A stretch of DNA of 64,000 nt from Sinomonas sp. R1AF57 (GTDB taxonomy: Bacteria > Actinomycetota > Actinomycetes > Actinomycetales > Micrococcaceae): the NCBI RefSeq assembly GCF_002224485.1, contig NZ_CP022463.1:512422-576421 (forward strand). The letters are read 5' to 3'. The notes beneath the pieces were generated by a model, which saw nothing but the letters and a program-made list of their open reading frames with translations, made no database searches and was not told the DNA's origin. A program made the position numbers and the translations under genes. How positions within the stretch are numbered: the stretch's first letter is position 1; each line of letters starts with the position of its first letter. Shown here piece by piece: positions 25,431 through 32,571 of the stretch.

Positions 25431-28211
25431 ATGCGCCGACGCGCGCCTAAACACCGAGCCGTGCCCGCCAAGAAGCGCCGCCCCGACATGGGGCACCGGC
25501 ACAGCGCCGCGCAGCGCGGACTGACCTCGGCCGCCCTCGTCCTGACCGTCCTGGCAACCCCCGTCCTCACCGGCCAGCCGGCCCAGGCGGCCACACTCCC
25601 GGCCGCCGTCACGACCGCGTTCCCGCAGCGGGCCGCCCAGCTCTCCGTCACCCTCGTCACACTGCAGACCCGCGACAAGACCGCCGCCGACGCCGCAGCG
25701 CTCGACGTCAACGCCTACCGCAACGCCATCTCCTCGGCCAGCACCTACTGGTCCTCGATGTCCTCCGGGCGCATAGGCATGCGTGTCGACCGGGTCCTCG
25801 CGGGATTCCGCACCTCCGCGTCCTCCGCCGACGACTTCACCGCCATCATGGACACCGTTGCCCGCGAGATCGGCTGGGCCGCCGGAGGGAACAGCGTCCT
25901 CATCCTCGCCGTCCCCCGCGACGACGTCATGGTCTACGGCTCCGGCGGAAACCTCGGCGCCGGCTGGGCCGCCGGGCAGACCAGCGGCCGCATCCTGCTG
26001 CCCCGCCCGTCCAATTTCACCGGCCCCGTCACGGCGCACGAGGTCGGCCACGTCCTCGGCCTCGGCCACGCCAACACCCTCCAGTGCAGCAACGGTGCCG
26101 CCGACTCCGCCCGCGGCGCAGGCCGCTTCGCGGACGCATCGTGCAGCACTCGCGCCTATGGCGACCGGACCGACCTCATGGGCGTCTCCCAGTGGAGCCA
26201 GCCCCACCTGAACTCCTACCTGTACGAGTACGGCGGCTTCGGGCGCGGCGACGAGATCACCGACGCCGGGACAGCCGGAGCCACCGTCACCTATACCCTC
26301 CTGCCTTGGGCAGGGACAGCCTCGCACCGGGCCCTGAAGTTTAAGGACCCGGCCACCGGGGAGTGGTACTACGTCCAGTTCAAGACCAACAACGGCTACG
26401 ACGCCCCGACCGCAATCGGCGGCAACCGCGGGATCGAGATCATCAAGGGCGGCCTCGACGAGAGCGAATCGCTGCTCATCCCGCCTTCCACGCTCCCGTT
26501 CGCCGGGGTCTACGCCAGCAGCCTGGCCTGGCAGGCCGGGCAGACCTTCACCACCGCCGGCGGCGCCCGTGTGACCGTTAACTCCGTCGGGGCGGATACT
26601 GCAACTGTGACCATCGCCGGGAAGAACGCGCCGCCCGCGGCCGTCGCCACAGTGATCGACACCAAGGCCGCCCAAGCCGGGCTCGGCTCCGCCACCAGCG
26701 ACTTCGGCGCGATCCGCAGCGGCGGCTTCTACCGCATCTACCAGCGCGGCGCCGTCGTCTGGACTTCCTTCACCGGCGCGCACATCTCCACCGGCGGCAT
26801 CCGGACCGCCTGGGCCAGGAACGGCTACGAGAACGGCCACCTCGGCTACCCCACAACGGACGAGATCGGCGGCCTCAAGGGCGGGGGCGTCTACCAGATG
26901 TACGAGGGCGGGGCGATCATCTGGAACCCCACCCTTGGTGCCTTCGAGTCCAGCGGGACCATCCGCGCCGCATGGACCCGCAACGGGCTCGAGAACGGCA
27001 AGTTCGGATACCCCACCAGCGACGAGGTCCGCGGCCTCAGGGGCGGCGGCTCCTACCAGGCCTTCCAGGGCGGGCTCATCATGTGGTCCCCTACCACCGG
27101 GGCACACGAGTCCCTCGGCGGCATCCGCAACGCCTGGCAGCGCACCGGATTCGAGGACGGCTACCTCGGCTACCCCACCACCGACGAGATCGGCGGCCTC
27201 AAGGACGGGGGCGTCTACCAGATGTACCAGGGCGGGGCCATCCTCTGGTCACCCAAGACAGGGGCACACGAGTCCGGCGGCGCGATCCGCGCAGCATGGG
27301 CCCGGTACGGGCTCGAGAACGGCAGGTTCGGGTACCCCACCGGCGACGAGGTCCGGGGCCTGCGCGACGGCGGGTCCTACCAGGCCTTCGAAGGCGGGCT
27401 CATTATGTGGTCCCCGAAGACCGGGGCACACGAGTCGGTCGGCGCCATCCGGAACGCCTGGCAGCGGGTCGGGTTCGAGGACGGCTACCTCGGCTACCCC
27501 GCCACCGACGAGATCCCCGGCCTGAAGGACGGCGGCGTCTACCAGATGTACCAGGGCGGGGCGATCGTCTGGTCCCCCAAGACCGGGGCGCACGAGTCCG
27601 GTGGCGCGATCCGTCAGGCGTGGGCGAAGGCAGGGTACGAGAACGGGAACCTCGGCTACCCCACCAGCGACGAGTACGCGATCTCCGGCGGCAAGGCGCA
27701 GGACTTCCAGGGCGGGCGCATCGAATGGCGGCCCGGCTCGGGCACGACCGTCGTCGACCCGCTCCGCTCGGAAGGCAGCGCCGGACCCACGATCCCCGCC
27801 GCCCCGGCGTCCGGGACCGAGAGCGTCGCGCAGGTCCAGTCCATGGTCCGGCAGACCGCCACCCAGATGGGCGTCGACCCGGCCCTGGCCCTTGCCGTGG
27901 CCGAGCAGGAGTCCAGCTTCCGGCAGAACGTCACCTCGTCCGTCGGGGCGATCGGCGTCATGCAGATCATGCCGGCCAACCGGGACTGGCTCGCCGCGCT
28001 CTCCGGCCGGCCCGCACTGGACCTGCGCAAGACCTCCGACAACATCGCCGCCGGCGTCGCGATGCTCCGCTGGCTGCGCGCCCAGGCGCCCTCCCTCGAC
28101 GTGGCCGTCGCCGGCTACTACCAGGGCCTCGGGTCGGTCCAGTCCAGAGGCATGTACGAGGACACCAAGGTCTACGTCGCGCAGGTCAAGGCGCGCATGG
28201 CCAAGTACTGA
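25431..28211 (+). CDS. Secreted metzincin-like protease / LGFP repeats / lytic transglycosylase
   Basis: The 926-residue protein has an N-terminal signal peptide (Arg-rich start, hydrophobic LTSAALVLTVLATPVLTG, AQA cleavage-type site near residue 50). Residues about 55-290 form a metalloprotease-like domain with the zinc motif HEVGHVLGLGH (first His is residue 203) and a later DLMGVSQWSQPH that can serve as a Met-turn. Residues about 405-775 are LGFP repeats: five exact 54-residue units (456-725) flanked by two degenerate ones. The C-terminal ~115 residues are an SLT domain (ALAVAEQESSFRQNV, catalytic Glu827; GAIGVMQIMPANRDW; AGYYQGLGS). LGFP repeats are thought to hold proteins to the mycolata/actinobacterial cell wall. 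It is probably an exported wall-bound enzyme cutting both protein and glycan. A close paralogue lies at 32572. Confidence 0.9.
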   Translation: MRRRAPKHRAVPAKKRRPDMGHRHSAAQRGLTSAALVLTVLATPVLTGQPAQAATLPAAVTTAFPQRAAQLSVTLVTLQTRDKTAADAAALDVNAYRNAISSASTYWSSMSSGRIGMRVDRVLAGFRTSASSADDFTAIMDTVAREIGWAAGGNSVLILAVPRDDVMVYGSGGNLGAGWAAGQTSGRILLPRPSNFTGPVTAHEVGHVLGLGHANTLQCSNGAADSARGAGRFADASCSTRAYGDRTDLMGVSQWSQPHLNSYLYEYGGFGRGDEITDAGTAGATVTYTLLPWAGTASHRALKFKDPATGEWYYVQFKTNNGYDAPTAIGGNRGIEIIKGGLDESESLLIPPSTLPFAGVYASSLAWQAGQTFTTAGGARVTVNSVGADTATVTIAGKNAPPAAVATVIDTKAAQAGLGSATSDFGAIRSGGFYRIYQRGAVVWTSFTGAHISTGGIRTAWARNGYENGHLGYPTTDEIGGLKGGGVYQMYEGGAIIWNPTLGAFESSGTIRAAWTRNGLENGKFGYPTSDEVRGLRGGGSYQAFQGGLIMWSPTTGAHESLGGIRNAWQRTGFEDGYLGYPTTDEIGGLKDGGVYQMYQGGAILWSPKTGAHESGGAIRAAWARYGLENGRFGYPTGDEVRGLRDGGSYQAFEGGLIMWSPKTGAHESVGAIRNAWQRVGFEDGYLGYPATDEIPGLKDGGVYQMYQGGAIVWSPKTGAHESGGAIRQAWAKAGYENGNLGYPTSDEYAISGGKAQDFQGGRIEWRPGSGTTVVDPLRSEGSAGPTIPAAPASGTESVAQVQSMVRQTATQMGVDPALALAVAEQESSFRQNVTSSVGAIGVMQIMPANRDWLAALSGRPALDLRKTSDNIAAGVAMLRWLRAQAPSLDVAVAGYYQGLGSVQSRGMYEDTKVYVAQVKARMAKY
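26799..27608 (+). repeat. Five in-frame 162-bp LGFP repeat units
   Basis: Units start at each IRxAW motif and are exactly 54 codons long (810 nt in total). They alternate between type A (GVYQMYxGGAI) and type B (GSYQAFxGGLIMW) in the order A-B-A-B-A, so the true unit of duplication appears to be about 324 bp. Each unit has the family core LGYPTTDE or FGYPTSDE. Confidence 0.85.
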
Positions 28212-28275
28212 CCGCCGGCCCGTCGCCCGGCAGGGCGCATAGAAGTACATACCGACACCATCAGAGAGGGGTTCT

Positions 28276-28352
28276 TGGAGCCCCCTGCCGGATTCGAACC
28301 GGCGACCCTCTGTTTACAAGACAGATGCTCTGGCCAACTGAGCTAAGGAGGC
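28276..28352 (-). tRNA. tRNA-Thr (anticodon TGT)
   Basis: On the minus strand the sequence runs GCCTCCTTAGCTCAGTTGG, then the anticodon arm TCTGT-CTTGTAA-ACAGA with anticodon TGT, then GGTTCGAATCC and the acceptor partner AGGGGGC followed by T and an encoded CCA. All four stems pair. It reads ACA codons. It lies 65 nt after the first LGFP protein gene and 92 nt from the XRE gene stop. Confidence 0.96.
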
Positions 28353-28443
28353 GCGGCGACCGCGCAGGCTGTGCCTGCGGCGTTGCACCGAACCAGACTA
28401 GCGCCTCACGTGTCCCTGTCGGGAATTGGGCTGACGCGCAGAG

Positions 28444-28872
28444 TCAGCGGTGCTCGCGGAGGGTGCGGTCGATGATGTCCCTGATCTCGAGCAGGGTCTC
28501 CACGGAGAGGTCGGAGGTCAGGGTGCGGGCGGCGAAGGACTTCACCTCTGCCTCGCGCATCGTGCGGAGCAGTTCGAGCTGGGCTCCAACCCGGTCCGGG
28601 ATCTCCGGCTCTGGGTCCGTGAGGTACGTGATGGGCACTCCGAACATGTCGGCCAGGGCGTGAAGGAGCTTGGTGTCGGTCGTGAGGGGGCCGGTCCCAG
28701 CACGCATGTAGTGCCACCGCTGTCTCGAGACCTGGGCGCCGCGTTCCTCGACTCCACGTTTGATCTCCGGGAACTGCGGCCGCTCTCCTCTGCGCTCGGC
28801 GGCGGCGATGTCCAGCAGGGTGTTGAGCCGCTGGGCCAGTGCCGCCGCGGAGGGCGGTAGCGGTTCAGGCAT
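28444..28872 (-). CDS. XRE-family helix-turn-helix regulator
   Basis: The 142-residue protein has an N-terminal helical region (AAALAQRLNTLLDIAAAERR) and a Cro/CI-type DNA-binding domain (VSRQRWHYMRAGTGPLTTDTKLLHALADMFGVPITYLTDP), followed by a C-terminal helix (VETLLEIRDIIDRTL). It is transcribed away from an ImmA/IrrE-family peptidase gene. In known ImmR/ImmA-type pairs the peptidase destroys the XRE repressor, so this is the likely target. GAGGAGGT precedes the ATG at 28872. A TTAT-C-ATAA dyad (28895-28903) sits over its putative -10 (TATGAT on the minus strand) and may be an autoregulatory operator. Confidence 0.88.
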   Translation of the reverse strand: MPEPLPPSAAALAQRLNTLLDIAAAERRGERPQFPEIKRGVEERGAQVSRQRWHYMRAGTGPLTTDTKLLHALADMFGVPITYLTDPEPEIPDRVGAQLELLRTMREAEVKSFAARTLTSDLSVETLLEIRDIIDRTLREHR

Positions 28873-29043
28873 GTGGTACCTCCTCGGTCTTGATTATCAT
28901 AACGATTTCTCGCTTTACCCGCCTTTCCCGGGGCCCAGGCGAATCATGCCCGGCCGAGGAGGCGAATGACCGCGTCTGCGGTGAGTGCGGGCGGAGGTTA
29001 GTCTTGGTCTCATGCGAGAGAATTTGCCGGGCGGAATGGCGCC

Positions 29044-29550
29044 GTGAGGAGGCGCCTCCTGCGTGATGGCTTGGGTCCTGTGCGGAGGGAAGCCGCCGAG
29101 GCTGTTTCCCGACTCCGCCTCGGTTCTGCCTTCGGCTTCCAAGAGCTGGTGGATTCGGTGGCCCGATACCGCGGCACCCGGCTCGATATCAGGGCTGTGC
29201 CGAGCCTCGGCAAAGGTGAGGTCAGTGCACTGTGGCTGTCCATGCGCGACGTCGAGCTGATCCTTCACGTGGACACCGATTCCGAGCTTTATCGGGAACA
29301 GATAATTCTGCACGAGCTCGCCCACATGATTCTGGGACATGATCTTCAGGAAACACGTTCCATCGCGCAGAATTCCCTTCTTCCCGATCTCCCGGCGGCT
29401 TTGATCCAAGGTGCGCTCGCCCGCTGCCGCGAGCGGAGCCGAATTGAACTCGCCGCTGAGGTGCTCGCCGATCTGCTCGCGAAAGGCCTGAGTGCCTCGC
29501 GTGTGCCGTCCGGAGGGGAACCGCTCAAGTTCTCAGAAGTGTTCGGATGA
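29044..29550 (+). CDS. ImmA/IrrE-family metallopeptidase
   Basis: The 168-residue protein has the zinc motif HELAHMILGH (first His at residue 90) preceded by LYREQIILHELA, as in ImmA/IrrE peptidases, which cleave XRE repressors or act as toxin/stress switches. The upstream part (FGFQELVDSVARYRGTRLDI) fits the family's N-terminus. The GTG start at 29044 has GGCGGAA upstream. The stop overlaps the next gene (ATGA), linking it to the membrane protein. The divergent XRE gene is the presumed substrate; cleavage is inferred. Confidence 0.85.
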   Translation: MRRRLLRDGLGPVRREAAEAVSRLRLGSAFGFQELVDSVARYRGTRLDIRAVPSLGKGEVSALWLSMRDVELILHVDTDSELYREQIILHELAHMILGHDLQETRSIAQNSLLPDLPAALIQGALARCRERSRIELAAEVLADLLAKGLSASRVPSGGEPLKFSEVFG

Positions 29551-30554
29551 CGGTGCACGTTGTGGCTGCAGCGGCTCTGGGCCTCCTGGCTCTGCTCCGT
29601 CTGCCTGCACTCGTGAGGCGGGGAGACTGCGTCTTCTTCGTCGCAGTCTTCGCAGCAGTCGCCTCGGTCCTGGACGTTGCCCCGATTGCAACGGCGGTGG
29701 ACGCGGCGGTGGGCGTGCGCGGGATGGCCGCCCTTCTGGGCGGGCTGCTCATGATCGCGGCCTTCGGCGCCATCCGCCTGTCCGTCCTGAGAGCAGTCGT
29801 CCCCGAGGCGGACGTCCAGGACGAAGTGCAGCGAGCGATTCTCCTCACCTGGGTCGCCGCCGCGATGTACCTCGGCTCCTTCCTCTGCATGTGGCTCGTC
29901 GCGCCGGGCAGCCCAGGAGCCGGCGAGGCACTCCTGACCAGGGTCGCCAAGGAATCGGATGTCGGAGCGTTTGTCTGCGGGACCGTGCTGAACGGCTTCT
30001 TGGCGCTCGCCTCGCTCTCCGTCCTGCGCGCGTGCCTCCGACACGTGCCCGACATGGCGTCCACGGCCTTCCGCATGGGCTTTGCCTGCGTGGGCGCAGG
30101 CAGCGTGCTGCGCATCGGATCCCAGGCTGTGCAGGAAGCGAGGGCAGTCCTCATCATGCTCGGCCGACCCGAGCTCGGCGCCGTCCCCCTGGACTCGCTG
30201 AGCCTCGTCCTCGGCGGGACCTCGATGCTGATGATGGCACTCGGGCTGACCCTCCCGGCACTGCTCCGCCATCTCGCCCCTTTGGGCGTTCGTCACCGTC
30301 TCCAGCTCCTCAGGCTCGTCCGCGTGTGGCGTCGCACCACCGCGGTGTATCCAGAAGTGGTGGTCCACCGCAGCCTGACGCCGGCCCACGGAGTGTTCTC
30401 GGGAGAACCGAGGGCATACCTGCATCGGGCCGTCGTGGAGCTCATCGACTGCGAAGTGCTTTCGGGCGGACGGCTCTTCACCGACCGTGAGCGCGGTGCG
30501 CTGTGCCAGGCAGAGTCGATGCTGTATGCGTCACCTGTCAGGGTTGCGGGATGA
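29547..30554 (+). CDS. MAB_1171c-type putative membrane transporter
   Basis: The 335-residue protein has about seven membrane helices in its first 235 residues (VHVVAAAALGLLALLRLPAL; CVFFVAVFAAVASVLDVA; GMAALLGGLLMIAAFGAI; AILLTWVAAAMYLGSFLCMW; VCGTVLNGFLALASLSVL; FRMGFACVGAGSVLRI; SLSLVLGGTSMLMMALGLTL), then a cytoplasmic domain with LRRTTAVYP-like and VVHRSLTPAHGVF, RAVVELIDCEVL. This matches the actinobacterial MAB_1171c family, often encoded with an ImmA/IrrE peptidase and an XRE regulator. Its substrate is unknown. It overlaps both neighbours by 4 nt. Confidence 0.82.
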   Translation: MTVHVVAAAALGLLALLRLPALVRRGDCVFFVAVFAAVASVLDVAPIATAVDAAVGVRGMAALLGGLLMIAAFGAIRLSVLRAVVPEADVQDEVQRAILLTWVAAAMYLGSFLCMWLVAPGSPGAGEALLTRVAKESDVGAFVCGTVLNGFLALASLSVLRACLRHVPDMASTAFRMGFACVGAGSVLRIGSQAVQEARAVLIMLGRPELGAVPLDSLSLVLGGTSMLMMALGLTLPALLRHLAPLGVRHRLQLLRLVRVWRRTTAVYPEVVVHRSLTPAHGVFSGEPRAYLHRAVVELIDCEVLSGGRLFTDRERGALCQAESMLYASPVRVAG

Positions 30555-31144
30555 CGCAGCGCAGGAGCGGACTCCGGATTCTCGGGTACGTGTGCGTCAC
30601 GGCCACCCTGACGTTCACGGGGGTGTCAGCTCTTCAGGCCGTGGTCAACCCGCCCCTGAAGCAGCTCGAGCAACTGTGGCCGCCTCAAGAGGGCGCGCCT
30701 CCTGCCCCGCTGCCCACGAGCGCGGCTGAGGATGCCGGAAACGGCCACATGGCGCCCACGCCTGAGGGGGACTCGCCGGCAGCCCAGCTGCCGTGGTGGG
30801 CGTGCGACGCCGGTTGCTCTCAGCCGCCGGCCACGCCGTCGGGCCATGCCGACGGCGCGGCTGCTGGTCCCGGATCGTCGCGGGACAAACGGAGCCACGA
30901 GAAGTCCGACGTCGACCCGGGACTCACCTCGGACGAGGGCGCCGGGCCGACGGCTCGCCCGGAGCCGCGGGCCCAGGACGGGAATTCCGCCGGCAAGTCG
31001 GCGCCGCCAGCCTCTGGGCGGGACGACCGGGGCACGGGGGAGGCGACGAGGCCCGACGACGAGGGCGTGGGCCGGGCGCCGAGCGGAAAGCCGCTGCCGA
31101 GCCAGGGGACCCAAGGCCAGGGGCAGTCCGACTCATCCAGATGA
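30551..31144 (+). CDS. Exported Pro/Gly-rich low-complexity protein of the ImmA operon
   Basis: The 197-residue protein begins with a basic stretch and one hydrophobic segment (ILGYVCVTATLTFTGVSALQ, residues 10-29), a signal peptide or anchor. The rest is disordered, rich in Pro, Gly, Ser, Asp and Arg, apart from a hydrophobic patch with two Trp and two Cys (WWACDAGC, residues 82-89) that stands out. No family is recognised. It overlaps the MAB_1171c-type gene by an ATGA and ends 12 nt inside the 3' end of the convergent XRE-TPR gene. It may be the cargo or an exported partner of the membrane protein. Confidence 0.7.
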   Translation: MTQRRSGLRILGYVCVTATLTFTGVSALQAVVNPPLKQLEQLWPPQEGAPPAPLPTSAAEDAGNGHMAPTPEGDSPAAQLPWWACDAGCSQPPATPSGHADGAAAGPGSSRDKRSHEKSDVDPGLTSDEGAGPTARPEPRAQDGNSAGKSAPPASGRDDRGTGEATRPDDEGVGRAPSGKPLPSQGTQGQGQSDSSR

Positions 31145-32377
31145 CGTGCGGAACGAGGTGCGTGTTTCGACTGCAGCGCTGATGCATTCGTTGACCCTGT
31201 TCCATGCCCCGGCGTCGGCGAAGTGCTGCCGTGCGGCGTCGAGCTGTTCGAGCGCGTCGGAGGTGCGTCGGAGGGTCCCGAGCGTGCGCCCGTAGAGGAG
31301 CGCGACCTCCCCGGCGGGGTAGGGCCCGAGGTCGAGGGCTTCCGGTGCAAGGTCCTCGAGCCGCTCCGCGGCTGCGGCGGGGTCTCCCGAGAGGTAGAGC
31401 CACTGGGCGCGGATGAGCGCGACATCGAGATGGTCGCGCCGGCTGCCGCCAACGATCTCGAGGGACATCTCCGCCCGTTCAAGGGCGGCGAGGGTAGCGG
31501 GCTCGACGCGCCCCGCTGCGAGCCGCGCGGCGGCGGTGGCTTTATTGAACTGGGCCCAGAGCCCCAGGTCCTGGGCGGGTGAGAGGAGCGCCGCGGCGCG
31601 CTCGTGACGGTCGACTCCCTCTTCGCAGTCGCTGCGCATGAATGCGACATTGCCGATCGCCCACTCGACCTGGCCGGCGAGCTGGGGCGATGTGCCGTCG
31701 ACGAGCGAGGCGAGGTGCCGGCAGTGCTCCCACGCCTCATCGAGGTGCCCACGGTCCGCCAGCGCGGCGACCAGGACATTGAGGGCGCTGACGTGGGTCG
31801 TCGACGAGTGCGCGTACCGTTCGGCCAGTGCGACGGCTTCCCGGGCCCGCTGCACCGCGGCATCCAGCTGGCCGAGTCCGTGGCACGAGGCAGCGAGGAG
31901 CTGCTGTGCCCGGCCAGCCAGAGAAGGGGACTCTGCGACGATCGGGTGGCCGAGGAGCTGATCGGCGAGTCGCTGGCACTCGGCGAGGTCTCCCTGCTTG
32001 AGGGCGCACTCGGCCTGCATGTAAGTCATGTTCCACCAGTCGCTGTGGTGGCCGCTCGCCAGGGCCAGCTGGGCCGCCGCCTCAGCATGCGACGCTGACC
32101 GGGCGTAGTCCCTCCCGTCCCACGCGTCGCGGGCACTGAGCTCAGCGAGGACGAATTCGGCGTCGTGGGCACGAGCCTCCTGGAGTGGGTCGAGGTCGCT
32201 GGGGGCGACTTTCAGGCGGTCTGCCAATTCGGCGAGGACGCCGGGAGTCGGTTCACGAAGGCCGGACTCGAGCATCGAGATATAGACCGCGGAGCAGAGG
32301 TTCCTGCCGAGTTCGGCCTGCGACAGGCCTCGCTCCATTCGCTTCGACTGCAGGCGAGCGCCGAATCGGACACCCAT
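31133..32377 (-). CDS. XRE regulator with TPR-like C-terminal domain
   Basis: The 414-residue protein has an N-terminal Cro/CI HTH (FGARLQSKRMERGLSQAELG, then YISMLESGLREPTPGVLAEL, residues about 4-65) and a long all-helical domain of TPR-like repeats (ARSASHAEAAAQLALASGHH; AECQRLADQLLG; AAVQRAREAVALAERYAHSS; ALEQLDAARQHFADAG). HTH-TPR regulators of this shape often respond to peptides or protein partners. GGAGGAG lies 7 nt before the ATG at 32377; the frame is open further upstream but without an RBS. It is divergent from the second LGFP protein gene, with ACATGT sites in the gap. Confidence 0.88.
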   Translation of the reverse strand: MGVRFGARLQSKRMERGLSQAELGRNLCSAVYISMLESGLREPTPGVLAELADRLKVAPSDLDPLQEARAHDAEFVLAELSARDAWDGRDYARSASHAEAAAQLALASGHHSDWWNMTYMQAECALKQGDLAECQRLADQLLGHPIVAESPSLAGRAQQLLAASCHGLGQLDAAVQRAREAVALAERYAHSSTTHVSALNVLVAALADRGHLDEAWEHCRHLASLVDGTSPQLAGQVEWAIGNVAFMRSDCEEGVDRHERAAALLSPAQDLGLWAQFNKATAAARLAAGRVEPATLAALERAEMSLEIVGGSRRDHLDVALIRAQWLYLSGDPAAAAERLEDLAPEALDLGPYPAGEVALLYGRTLGTLRRTSDALEQLDAARQHFADAGAWNRVNECISAAVETRTSFRTSSG

Positions 32378-32462
32378 GCTCAACTCCTCCGCACGCTGGT
32401 ACAGGGCTTGTGGCGCGGATTGGCCCTTTTCAACGGCTGACTCCGGCGACGCCTGTTCGGGA

Positions 32463-32522
32463 ACATGTATATCATTCCTTTTACATGTAAAAGATCCTCT
32501 GGAGGTAGGGGCGTTTACATGT
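32463..32522. promoter_or_regulatory. Three ACATGT sites including a 14-bp palindrome (putative operator)
   Basis: ACATGT occurs at 32463-32468 (GAACATGTAT), within the perfect palindrome TTTTACATGTAAAA at 32479-32492, and in TTTACATGT at 32514-32522. The centres are 20 and 34 bp apart. The region is markedly A/T-rich against the genome background and lies between the divergent XRE-TPR regulator and the second LGFP protein gene. The regulator is the likely binder. No similar sites precede the first paralogue. Confidence 0.65.
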
Positions 32523-32571
32523 CCGCCTTTCACTGATCTCGGGCGAGAATTCGCCCAACCGGAGGACACGC

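Noticed and set aside
24749-25450. Long open frames upstream of the first LGFP gene.
   Set aside because: All are Arg/Pro/Gly-rich GC shadows with no ribosome-binding site; the region is treated as intergenic.
28276-28352. tRNA-Thr as an integration site of a mobile island holding the ImmA module.
   Set aside because: No integrase, no repeat of the tRNA 3' end and no base-composition shift are visible in the window.
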